Below are positions 1 through 6,413 of a stretch of DNA of 9,709 bases, piece by piece (position 1 is the first letter of the stretch; every line of letters begins with the position of its first letter). Origin of the DNA: Bacteroidota bacterium (GTDB taxonomy: Bacteria > Bacteroidota > Bacteroidia > Flavobacteriales_F > PHOS-HE28). Where the stretch lies: positions 1 through 9,709 of the forward strand of contig JAEYYE010000189.1 in assembly GCA_023430945.1 (NCBI GenBank), in the 5' to 3' direction. The translations under genes were made by a program, and so were the position numbers. The notes beneath the pieces were generated by a model. The model made no database searches and was not told where the DNA came from. It worked only from the letters and a program-made list of their open reading frames with translations.

Positions 1-2
1 TT

Positions 3-149
3 TCAGCACATACCGCCGCCGAGGTGAAGGAAGCCTGCCAGGCATGCAGCGCCGATGATTTCCTTACCAAACCGTTCGATATACACGAACTCGGGCGCAA
101 GGCGGAGCACTACGGATCGCTCCATAAGCAGATGAAGGGTCAAGGCTGA
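3..149 (+). CDS. C-terminal end of a CheY-like response regulator receiver domain (5' truncated by window edge)
   Basis: Only the last 48 residues are visible, in the frame beginning at base 3 and ending with TGA at 147-149. The fragment starts SAHTA and later reads DDFLTKPFD. This matches the end of a receiver domain: the conserved Ser/Thr switch position followed by Ala, then the invariant Lys-Pro pair before the last helix. The family takes a phosphoryl group from a sensor kinase onto an Asp that lies outside this window. The protein stops about 20 residues after the KPF motif, so no DNA-binding output domain follows. It is either a stand-alone receiver or the terminal receiver of a hybrid kinase. 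It lies 122 bases upstream of a same-strand unit of small helical proteins, which makes a regulatory link possible but unproven. Confidence 0.85.
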   Translation, partial: SAHTAAEVKEACQACSADDFLTKPFDIHELGRKAEHYGSLHKQMKGQG

Positions 150-271
150 TCGGGGATTGCCTTCCCCCGGGCATGGCCGGCTTCCACATCGATCCACGCA
201 TTCCCATCAGAACTGCGGCTGATGTCCGTACGGTACCGCCTTTGCATTCGATCGAACATATCCCAGTGATC

Positions 272-757
272 ATGAGCAATACGAGAACATCCCGCGGAAG
301 TCTGGCCCGATCCATCCTATCGAGTCTTCTTTTCACGATACTTCTCAGTGTTCCATCCGCCGCGCAGGAAACCGCTACCTCCCGTTCGGGCTGGATCCTG
401 TTCAACGACAGTGTGGCCGCGGAACTTGAATTGCGCGATACACAGCTCGAGCGGTTGAGGGAGATCGATGAGCGGTACAGGGAAGATCACGCGCGGCTGG
501 GTGCCGATCCGGTGAGCGATCCCAATTATGTGGCGCTCAACGAACGCCGGAATGCCGAGATCGCAACAGTGCTCGATGCCGAACAATACCGGGCCTGGCT
601 GCGGATGAACGATCTGGAGAATGAGGATACGCGAAGCCGGCCTGGTTTTGGACCTGCAGGTGCCGACATGGATCGCCGCGATCCACAGACGCCGGCAAGG
701 GAGCGCGATGCAGGGGTGAATACGGGTGGCGCGGTCAAAGGTGGATCGGATCGATAG
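272..757 (+). CDS. small exported Spy/CpxP-like helical protein
   Basis: The frame is open from an ATG at 173, but I prefer the ATG at 272 (161 residues). It places a basic N-terminus and a hydrophobic stretch at residues 11-30 ahead of an Ala-Ala-Gln cleavage-like site, a typical Sec signal peptide. The mature part is mostly charged helix. The segment LELRDTQLERLREIDERY (52-69) and a second segment around 92-112, with the pattern R..EI..VL..EQY..WL, resemble the paired LTxxQ repeats of the periplasmic Spy/CpxP family. Those proteins act as ATP-independent chaperones or envelope-stress sensors. The tail from about 120 is Arg/Asp/Gly/Pro-rich and looks disordered. The match is to pattern, not to a strict motif, so the family is probable and the function unproven. 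The stop lies 4 bases before the next start, which suggests one operon. Confidence 0.7.
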   Translation: MSNTRTSRGSLARSILSSLLFTILLSVPSAAQETATSRSGWILFNDSVAAELELRDTQLERLREIDERYREDHARLGADPVSDPNYVALNERRNAEIATVLDAEQYRAWLRMNDLENEDTRSRPGFGPAGADMDRRDPQTPARERDAGVNTGGAVKGGSDR

Positions 758-761
758 AGCG

Positions 762-1202
762 ATGAGCACTGCCGCACTTCTTCAGGAACTATCCGCTGCG
801 CTAACGGACAGCCAGCGCGCATTCGCGGATGCCGTGGACCATGTGGAAGATCCAGCCTTGAAGGAACGGTTGATGCGCTGCGGTAACAGGCGCGCGCCGT
901 TGATCGAGGAACTCGCCAATGAATTGGCGCGCATGCATGAGGACGTACCGATGGACGGAACCTTTAAGGCCGAAGTGCAGCGGGCATGGAACTCGATCAC
1001 CGGATCGTTCACCAACAATGGAGCGATCGGCGTATTGAAGGAATGCGCCCGCCACGAGCGGGAACTCATGGAAATGTACGATCGCGCGATCGCTGCACCC
1101 GAGCTACCATCGCATGTGCGCGAAACGCTTCAGCAGCACCGCGCCATGCTCAGCGAAGGATCGAACGAGTTGATCACACTTGAAAAAACTTCATCGAAAT
1201 GA
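762..1202 (+). CDS. PA2169/DUF2383-family four-helix-bundle protein
   Basis: This 146-residue protein is nearly all amphipathic helix and has no signal peptide. The order of elements fits the PA2169/DUF2383 ferritin-like bundle family: a first helix with regular Leu (1-26), DPALKERLMRCGNRRAPLIEEL (30-51) with the family's Arg-rich turn and long second helix, a conserved Trp region (QRAWNSITG, 73-81), then ECARHERELMEMYDRAI (94-110) and a closing helix after LPSHVRETL. Family members have no established reaction and are often found in stress or general-protection contexts. I chose ATG 762 over an upstream in-frame start at 726 because 726 lies inside the preceding gene and adds a non-helical leader. 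The stop overlaps the next gene's start in an ATGA arrangement, which indicates translational coupling. Confidence 0.82.
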   Translation: MSTAALLQELSAALTDSQRAFADAVDHVEDPALKERLMRCGNRRAPLIEELANELARMHEDVPMDGTFKAEVQRAWNSITGSFTNNGAIGVLKECARHERELMEMYDRAIAAPELPSHVRETLQQHRAMLSEGSNELITLEKTSSK

Positions 1203-1780
1203 ATACATCGGAAAATTCGCAACGGATTCCTTCAGAAGGCGATCGATTGGGCGGGACACTTGCCGAAGGCAGGCTTGCGAGCAGGAGCCGGGCCGATCGC
1301 CAGGCCGGTTCGCAACAGTTGTCATCTTCACTCAACGCACCACGATCAGGCGGCGAAGCGCCCACCAGGGATCGGAGCCGACCCAACGATGGTGCCGACG
1401 GACTCGCCAATGGCATAAGTGCGCTGCATTTCGATCACCGTGTGTGGCTCAATTCATTGCGTTTCTATCGCGAGGAACTGTTCATCTTCCAACGCCACCT
1501 CGAGCAATTCGTACGTACAGCGGCCGTGCCGGAGACCATGGCGCATGTGGAACAATTCCAGAACAGGTTCATCCGCCAGAGCGAAGTGATCGATGAATTG
1601 GCGCATGATATAAAGAAGCACGACCAGGCCCTTTCCGATCAGCTTTCTTCGAAGGCACCAGGCATGATCTATCGCCCCTTCGGGATCCACAATGAATTGC
1701 GCGAACGCATGGACACCTTCGAACGGCTGTACATGGAATTGAAGAACGAGTTCAGGAACTGGCTCGCCTACAACCGTTGA
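1199..1780 (+). CDS. unrecognised helical protein with His/Glu-rich C-terminal two-thirds
   Basis: I do not recognise this 193-residue protein. It starts at an ATG that overlaps the upstream TGA (ATGA, 1199-1202). Residues 1-70 are polar, rich in Ser, Arg, Gly and Asp, and look disordered. Residues 72-193 appear to form three or four long helices carrying regularly placed His and acidic residues: H77, H80, E92, E93, H100, E102, H116, E118, E129, E133, H136 and H141. That spacing could support a metal-binding bundle or simply a coiled coil; no hemerythrin or ferritin motif matches strictly. The last helix (about 165-190) is rich in Glu, Arg, Phe, Trp and Tyr. There is no signal peptide or membrane segment, so it is probably cytoplasmic. 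Its coupling to the DUF2383 gene suggests a shared complex or response. Confidence 0.75.
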   Translation: MNTSENSQRIPSEGDRLGGTLAEGRLASRSRADRQAGSQQLSSSLNAPRSGGEAPTRDRSRPNDGADGLANGISALHFDHRVWLNSLRFYREELFIFQRHLEQFVRTAAVPETMAHVEQFQNRFIRQSEVIDELAHDIKKHDQALSDQLSSKAPGMIYRPFGIHNELRERMDTFERLYMELKNEFRNWLAYNR

Positions 1781-1784
1781 TCGT

Positions 1785-2042
1785 CTAGCTCCAGCAGGGT
1801 CTGCTGCGCGCGATGATCATCGCGCTGAGGCAGGTCTCCTCGCGCCGGGCGCCTGGCCCGGTGGAGAATTTCGGCAATTGATCGAACGGCTTGCGGGCCA
1901 CACTGATCCGACATTCACCGAACGGGATCACCTTGAAGATCTTGCGATCGGTCGTTCTGGCGAGCGATCGCAGTTCATGCTCATCGATCGGTGCGAATCC
2001 TTTTGGTGCGAACGGTCCCATGGACAAATGATCTTGAAGCAT
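1785..2042 (-). CDS. possible small hypothetical protein (85 codons)
   Basis: This small minus-strand ORF fills the gap between the plus-strand unit and the DUF4159 gene. Translation from ATG 2042 gives 85 residues; a second ATG at codon 8 (MGPFAPKGF) is an equally good start. Support comes from codon use like its neighbours: every Phe is TTC, every Ile is ATC, Lys is mostly AAG, and third positions are about 70% GC. It also fits the available space closely, with its stop 4 bases from the convergent stop at 1780. The product is basic, with Cys at three places and a C-terminal end TCLSAMIIARSRPCWS. There is no clear signal peptide and no family I recognise. The 3' third overlaps three inverted repeats, so a structured RNA is the competing reading. 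A weak TATTTTAG element 11-18 bases before ATG 2042 resembles the Bacteroidota -7 box with one mismatch. Confidence 0.45.
   Translation of the reverse strand: MLQDHLSMGPFAPKGFAPIDEHELRSLARTTDRKIFKVIPFGECRISVARKPFDQLPKFSTGPGARREETCLSAMIIARSRPCWS
1792..1861. repeat. cluster of three short inverted repeats
   Basis: Three perfect inverted repeats sit in 70 bases. They are CAGCAG-GGT-CTGCTG (1792-1806), the 18-bp palindrome GCGCGATGATCATCGCGC (1808-1825), and CCGGGC-GCCTG-GCCCGG (1845-1861). They begin 12 bases after the stop of the plus-strand unit and lie in the 3' part of the small minus-strand ORF. The first could act as a terminator stem for the plus-strand unit, although no T-run follows. 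The 18-bp palindrome, centred on GATC, could be a protein-binding site or a strong RNA stem. Confidence 0.6.
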
Positions 2043-2098
2043 GAAGTTCCGCTAAAATACGGCTTTGCCGCAGTGTTCCCACATCTGGATCTCAACAA

Positions 2099-2113
2099 CC
2101 GATCGTGGATCGG
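2099..2113 (-). terminator. possible hairpin terminator after the DUF4159 gene
   Basis: CCGATC-GTG-GATCGG is a perfect 6-bp stem with a 3-base loop, 2 bases beyond the DUF4159 stop codon. On the minus strand it is followed by TTGTTGAG, only a modestly T-rich tail. It could end the seven-gene transcript. Because the arms are built on GATC, which is very common here, chance pairing is a real alternative. Confidence 0.3.
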
Positions 2114-2115
2114 GC

Positions 2116-2784
2116 CTATTCCGCTGCGCCGCTGAACGCGTAGGAAACGATGTTGGCGCCCATTTGAAGTGCCTTTGTGCGCGTGGCTTCACTGTCACCA
2201 TGTACATCGGGATCCTCCCATCCATCACCCAGATCGCATTCATGATCGTAGAAGACCATCAACCGGCCTTCCCAGAAAAGCCCGAAGCCTTGCGCTGGTT
2301 TCGCATCATGTTCATGGATCTTGGGTGGCCCGTTCTGGAAATTGAACCGCTGGTGATAGATCGGATGAGCGTACGGTAATTCCACCAGATCAAGCTCAGG
2401 GAAGAGCGCCTTCAACTGTGGCCTGATGAATTCGTCCATGCCGTAATTGTCGCTGATGTGGAGCGATCCGCCGCCGATGAGGTAGTTGCGAAGGTTCTCC
2501 ATTTCCTGCTGGCTGAAGACCACGTTGCCATGCCCGGTCATGTGCACCCACGGATAATTGAAAAGTTCCGGACTGCCCACTTCCACCACGGGTACTTCCG
2601 GGGAGATGGACATGTTCAATTCCTTGTTGCAGAATTTCACAAGGTTCGGGACAGCGGTGGGGTTCGCGTACCAATCGCCGCCCCCGCCGTAGCGAAGCAC
2701 GGCGAGCTGGAACGATCCCTGCGAGGCCAATTGCGGCAGAAATGCCAGCGGGAAGGAGAGAAGGAGAACGATCCGTATGAACAT
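2116..2784 (-). CDS. exported DUF4159 domain protein
   Basis: The 222-residue product begins with a signal peptide (hydrophobic residues 4-19, likely cut after LAS at 19-21). I use ATG 2784; a TTG three codons earlier is possible but adds a polar leader. The mature protein is essentially one DUF4159 domain: an opening strand with LAVLRYGGGGDW (27-38), PWVHMTGHGNVVF (78-90), a glycine turn GGGSLHISDNYG (104-115), and the late segment EGRLMVFYDHECDLGDGWE (172-190). The domain has a class I glutamine-amidotransferase-like fold with no established reaction. In Bacteroidota it occurs as a short secreted protein, as here. Its start is 10 bases after the RsmE stop, so it is probably the last gene of the operon. 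A hairpin follows the stop. The family call is firm; the function is unknown. Confidence 0.88.
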   Translation of the reverse strand: MFIRIVLLLSFPLAFLPQLASQGSFQLAVLRYGGGGDWYANPTAVPNLVKFCNKELNMSISPEVPVVEVGSPELFNYPWVHMTGHGNVVFSQQEMENLRNYLIGGGSLHISDNYGMDEFIRPQLKALFPELDLVELPYAHPIYHQRFNFQNGPPKIHEHDAKPAQGFGLFWEGRLMVFYDHECDLGDGWEDPDVHGDSEATRTKALQMGANIVSYAFSGAAE

Positions 2785-2794
2785 CGGGTGCAAG

Positions 2795-3496
2795 TTACCG
2801 CTGCTGGAGCAGGCTCATCCACGTGCAGGCTGCGATGGCCGCGGTCTCGGTGCGTAAACGCGCGCTTCCGATCGATACCGGCCGGAAACCGTGTTGCTTC
2901 AATAGCTCCGCTTCGTCCATGGAAAGATCGCCTTCGGGCCCGATCACAACGAGCGCATCGCTCGAAGTAGTGTATGCTTTCATCAGATGGACATGTTCGC
3001 CTTCACACCATCCGAAGAATCGTTGCTGCAGATCGTTCGCTGCGATGATCTCCTTCAATTTGCTGGGCTGATCGAGGATCGGAAGCCAGACACGCTGGCA
3101 TTGTTTCATCGCTGCGATCATCACTTTCAGCCCGCGATCCATGCGGAATTTCGTGCGTTCACTTCGATCGGTGATCAAAGGCGTGATCCGATCCACGCCG
3201 ATCTCCACCGCTTTTTCCATGAACCATTCGAACCGATCGATGTTCTTGGTGAGCGCCACGGCCATGTGGATCTTGAATGCGCGTTCCGGCGGAAAGTTCT
3301 GCCGGGACGTGATCTTCACTTTCACCGATCTCCGATCCAGTTCCACGATCTCCGCTTCCGCCCTTGTTCCCTTTCCATCGAGCAGACCGATCGGATCACC
3401 AGCGCGAAGGCGCAATACGGCAAAGGCATGATGCGCCTCTTCATCCGGCAGATCGGTGAAGGGATCGATGATCTCGGGTGAATGGAACAGGTGCAT
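2795..3496 (-). CDS. rsmE: 16S rRNA (uracil-1498-N3)-methyltransferase RsmE
   Basis: The 233-residue protein has the usual RsmE length and order. The N-terminal PUA-like part includes HAFAVLRLRAGD (23-34). The SPOUT methyltransferase part has EKAVEIGVDRITPL (94-107), MKQCQR (130-135), the SAM-binding loop GPEGD (187-191) and the knot motif RLRTETA (213-219). It transfers a methyl group from S-adenosylmethionine to N3 of U1498 in helix 44 of 16S rRNA, acting on the 30S subunit. The glycine loop ends in Asp rather than the more common second Gly (GPEGG), a minor variant. I chose ATG 3496, which overlaps the upstream stop as TGATG, over a GTG one codon earlier. The overlap implies translational coupling to the membrane-protein gene before it, an unexpected partner for an rRNA modification enzyme. 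Confidence 0.93.
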   Translation of the reverse strand: MHLFHSPEIIDPFTDLPDEEAHHAFAVLRLRAGDPIGLLDGKGTRAEAEIVELDRRSVKVKITSRQNFPPERAFKIHMAVALTKNIDRFEWFMEKAVEIGVDRITPLITDRSERTKFRMDRGLKVMIAAMKQCQRVWLPILDQPSKLKEIIAANDLQQRFFGWCEGEHVHLMKAYTTSSDALVVIGPEGDLSMDEAELLKQHGFRPVSIGSARLRTETAAIAACTWMSLLQQR

Positions 3497-4836
3497 CACT
3501 TTCGGGCGATCGAGATCCGGTGATCGTTCCAGCGTAATACGATCAGGGAAACAATGAAAAGGATGAAGAAAAGAAAGGTGGCCGTCACTGGATCGCAGCC
3601 GGCATCAACAGGCCATTGCATGGTCGTGAAACTTCCATCGGCGAAGGCAGGCATGATCAAACCGAAGATCGGATCCTTCACATCAGTGGGCGCGCTGAAC
3701 CAGATCGTGCTCTTCGCCGCAAAGTTCACCAAAAGCCCGGTGAACGAGAACACCAGGAACAGCCATGCGAAGAGCGGATTCCAGCGGATCAATGGAATGC
3801 CGGCTGCAAGAACGAGCACGGTGATCGCCGTAAGATGCCGCGTCCCCAGGGCCCAACCGCCCCACCACATGCTGTGGGATGCGATCAACAACACCAACCC
3901 GATCGAGGGAAGGATCAAAGGGTGGAGCAGAATGCTCTTCAGATCCATTTTTCCGATCCGCCGAAGGATCGCCACCATGCACAGGACCGTTACAGGTGCG
4001 TAGATGAACATGCCACGATATGGGGTGAAGAAAAGACCGATCAAAGCATCGATCGCTGGTGCGGCCAATCCGAGGATCCGCTGCTCGTCGGCATGCGCGT
4101 GCACTTGTGTATACGGCAATTGGAACGGCGATCCGGTGATCATGGTGTTGAGCGCGAGCAACAGGATCATACCAGGCAGGCCGCCGATGATGAACCGGAA
4201 AAGATCCTTCAATCGCCCACTCACCGCGAGCTGAATGCACCAGATCAGCGGAAAAACGAACAGACTGTATTCTGAAAGCACCGCTGCGGATGAAAGAATC
4301 CCGGCGGAGATATTCAAGTCCTCTTTCATGCGATCCCAAGCGATCAACAGGAAGAACGCCGCGATCAGATGGCCATAGAAACTTCCCGAATAAACGAACA
4401 GGTACGATCCCAGCATGGGCAGGATCGCGAGCCATGAAGGTGCAATAGGCATATCGATCGTGCGCATGCGGCGCCAGATCCAGAAGATGATCAACGTAAG
4501 TGGAACACTTCCGCAAAGGAGACCGCACAGGCGAAGCAGATCATCGCCGATCGCTCCATCCGCACTCGGATCGCATGGACCGGTCTCCACTGCGACCCAC
4601 CAGAACGGTACCATCAACAGCGATGGGAGCGGGGCTTTTTCAGAATAGTAATGATCTCCAACGTGCGCCTTGTCCTCTGTTCGGTGATGGTACCGATCTA
4701 TGCGCAACGTTCCATGTTCGGCCAGCGATGCCACCATCGCTGCGCGGCTGATCGTGTTCGCGTTGTGCGAACTGTCCAGGTGCCAGCTGCAGAGCAGCAG
4801 CACGGTCGAAAGGAAGATGATGTCGTGCCGGCGCAA
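3496..4836 (-). CDS. polytopic membrane protein, GT-C (GT39-like) glycosyltransferase candidate
   Basis: The product has 446 residues and about ten hydrophobic segments. After a first membrane segment (5-18) comes a periplasmic-type loop with SRAAMVASLAEHGTLRID (30-47), then TEDKAHVGDHYYSEKAPLPS (53-72), then the next membrane segment. This layout (SR at a helix start, an acidic ID/ED pair, and G.YYS.KAP before a membrane helix) is typical of GT-C-fold transferases related to GT39, which use polyprenyl-phosphate sugar donors outside the membrane. A later FTPYRGMFIYAPV (270-282) and MWWGGWALGTRHL (323-335) also recur in this group. Acceptor and sugar cannot be told. No ATG is available at the 5' end; TTG 4836 is the best start, 7 bases after the upstream stop, while the first ATG (codon 34) would delete the first membrane segment. 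Transferase activity is inferred from layout. Confidence 0.72.
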   Translation of the reverse strand: MRRHDIIFLSTVLLLCSWHLDSSHNANTISRAAMVASLAEHGTLRIDRYHHRTEDKAHVGDHYYSEKAPLPSLLMVPFWWVAVETGPCDPSADGAIGDDLLRLCGLLCGSVPLTLIIFWIWRRMRTIDMPIAPSWLAILPMLGSYLFVYSGSFYGHLIAAFFLLIAWDRMKEDLNISAGILSSAAVLSEYSLFVFPLIWCIQLAVSGRLKDLFRFIIGGLPGMILLLALNTMITGSPFQLPYTQVHAHADEQRILGLAAPAIDALIGLFFTPYRGMFIYAPVTVLCMVAILRRIGKMDLKSILLHPLILPSIGLVLLIASHSMWWGGWALGTRHLTAITVLVLAAGIPLIRWNPLFAWLFLVFSFTGLLVNFAAKSTIWFSAPTDVKDPIFGLIMPAFADGSFTTMQWPVDAGCDPVTATFLFFILFIVSLIVLRWNDHRISIARK

Positions 4837-4843
4837 AGCACGG

Positions 4844-6385
4844 TCACTGTTTGCGATCGGCCTTCCGCTTGAAGTCGAGCTTGTAGAAATGGAAATCAGG
4901 GCTCACCAGATCGATCTTGAAACCCTTGATCTTGTGATCGGTATCGAACTGGAACGTGATCCAACCCGGTTCGAGGAATGGATCGATGTGGTTCCATTTC
5001 CAGGTATCGTGGTGCCAATGCTCCAGGCTTCCCGTAAGCAGATCCTTCGCCGGCATCAGGGTGAGCACCGGGGTTCCGTTCGCATTGGTGATCACCGCAT
5101 CGCCGTACACTTCGTCAACATAATCGCCCGCGAGCTTTTCCGCGTCGGCCGTGGGCGTGGTGCCGTTCAGGCGCGCAGCGGTGCGATCGGCGAGGCGTTT
5201 CGCGTTGCGCTCATCTCGCGCTTTGATGCGGGGCAGCATGTCCGCGACCGGATCGGCGGTCCCGGTGCCGAGGTACAGATCCAGGATCTTATCGGTCACG
5301 GCGAATGCGATGTACGTTTCAGCGTTGGCCAACGCGATCACTGCAAGGTCTTTTTCCGGCACCACCGCATGGTTCAGGATGAAGCCGGGAAGTCCGCCAC
5401 TATGCGTGATGATCTTTGCCCCGGATCGATCCTCGGTGAACCAGCCGAGCGCCGCGCCATCGTAATGTTTTCCGGTGGCCGCGTCTTCCGGACCAACAGG
5501 AAAGCTCAGGTGATTGGTGGTGATCTTCACCCATGTATCCTCCTTCAGGAATTCCTCGCCGTTCACCTTTCCCTCGTTCATCCACATCGCATCCCATTTC
5601 GCCAGATCGGTGACACAGGAATTGATGCCCGTGGCGCCATCGGCTCCGCGCAACGGTTGATGTGCCATGCTCTTCACCCCGCTGCCTTTCTCCCGATCGG
5701 GAACGTGTGGTAACGCTATGTCCTTCATTCCTTTCAATGCTTCCGTTTCCACTGTCGTGCGAGTCATGCCCAACGGTTTCAGGATCCGATCGGTGATGAA
5801 GGTGTCCCAATCCTTTCCGCTCACTTTTTCGATCACCTGCGCGGCTGCGATGAACATGAGATTGCTATAGCCGAATTGCTCGCGGAAGCCATGGGTGAAC
5901 GGTTCCCTGGAATGCCTGCGCAGGATCTCCTCCGGTTCGAGGTCCGTTCCGTACCAGAGCAGATCGCCATCGAAAGTGATCCAGCCCGAGCGGTGGCTGA
6001 GCAGATCACTTATGGTCATGTTCGCGGTGATGTACGGATCAGGTGTCGCGAACCCGGGCAGATGCTTGATCACCGGATCGCTGAAATTCAACTTTCCTTC
6101 ATCTACTAACAGGCCGATCGCACATGCGGTGAAGGCTTTGCTGATGGAAGCGCATGTGAAGATCGTGTTCGGTGTCACCTTCTCCTTTCCTGAAAGATCG
6201 GGAGTTCCGTAGCCTTTGCTCCAGACCAGGTTCCCGTCCTTCACGATGCCGACGGCAAGCCCGGGCTGGCCGAACTGCTGCATCGCGTTCGTGATGTATG
6301 CATCGAGTTTCTTCAGATCGGGCTGGCGCTGTGCGAACAGCTGGCCAAGAAAGATGATCGCAAGGATCGATAATGTGGACCGCAT
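4844..6385 (-). CDS. secreted serine hydrolase, class C beta-lactamase/penicillin-binding family, with extended C-terminal region
   Basis: The 513-residue product starts at ATG 6385. An upstream in-frame ATG (6433) would overlap the previous gene and bury the signal peptide. Residues 1-18 form a Sec signal ending in FAQ. The catalytic domain carries all three active-site motifs: S80-I-S-K83 (nucleophile and general base), Y173-S-N175, and H328-S-G330 in place of the KTG box, as in many class C-like esterases and D-aminopeptidases. Also visible are DLLSHRSGW (128-136), a family signature, and YGTDLEPEE. Residues from about 375 to 513 form an added region resembling the DUF3471-type beta-rich tail seen behind such domains in Bacteroidota. 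It probably acts in the periplasm or outside the cell on a peptide, ester or beta-lactam; the substrate is not predictable, and it should not be read as a resistance gene. It sits between the adaptor gene (28-base gap) and the membrane-protein gene. Confidence 0.9.
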   Translation of the reverse strand: MRSTLSILAIIFLGQLFAQRQPDLKKLDAYITNAMQQFGQPGLAVGIVKDGNLVWSKGYGTPDLSGKEKVTPNTIFTCASISKAFTACAIGLLVDEGKLNFSDPVIKHLPGFATPDPYITANMTISDLLSHRSGWITFDGDLLWYGTDLEPEEILRRHSREPFTHGFREQFGYSNLMFIAAAQVIEKVSGKDWDTFITDRILKPLGMTRTTVETEALKGMKDIALPHVPDREKGSGVKSMAHQPLRGADGATGINSCVTDLAKWDAMWMNEGKVNGEEFLKEDTWVKITTNHLSFPVGPEDAATGKHYDGAALGWFTEDRSGAKIITHSGGLPGFILNHAVVPEKDLAVIALANAETYIAFAVTDKILDLYLGTGTADPVADMLPRIKARDERNAKRLADRTAARLNGTTPTADAEKLAGDYVDEVYGDAVITNANGTPVLTLMPAKDLLTGSLEHWHHDTWKWNHIDPFLEPGWITFQFDTDHKIKGFKIDLVSPDFHFYKLDFKRKADRKQ

Positions 6386-6413
6386 GGCGCGAAGATCGTA
6401 AAGCCGAACGATC

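Noticed and set aside
142..167. Overlapping short stems (AAGGC/GCCTT and GGGGA/TCCCC) just after the response-regulator stop, possible pseudoknot or terminator
   Set aside because: The stems are only 5 bp, share a base, and have no T-run after them; not convincing without conservation data.
1180..1596. Plus-strand frame overlapping the end of the DUF2383 gene and the start of the third gene
   Set aside because: It is an alternate phase of the real genes, Arg-rich and low in hydrophobic residues. The ATGA-coupled frame at 1199 fits both the operon spacing and helical composition.
3683..4528. Minus-strand open frame of 281 codons in another phase of the GT-C-like gene
   Set aside because: The composition is His/Arg/Asp/Pro-rich with no hydrophobic segments or known motif; the overlapping frame has about ten membrane helices and family-like motifs.
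4700..5713. Plus-strand open frame of 337 codons opposite the serine hydrolase
   Set aside because: It runs across the junction of two convincing minus-strand genes, has no domain, and is explained by mirrored codon bias.
4844..6385. Reading the serine hydrolase as an antibiotic-resistance beta-lactamase
   Set aside because: The SxxK, YxN and HSG motifs define a broad family of esterases, peptidases and transpeptidase-like enzymes. The extended C-terminal region and HSG in place of KTG give no reason to claim beta-lactam resistance.
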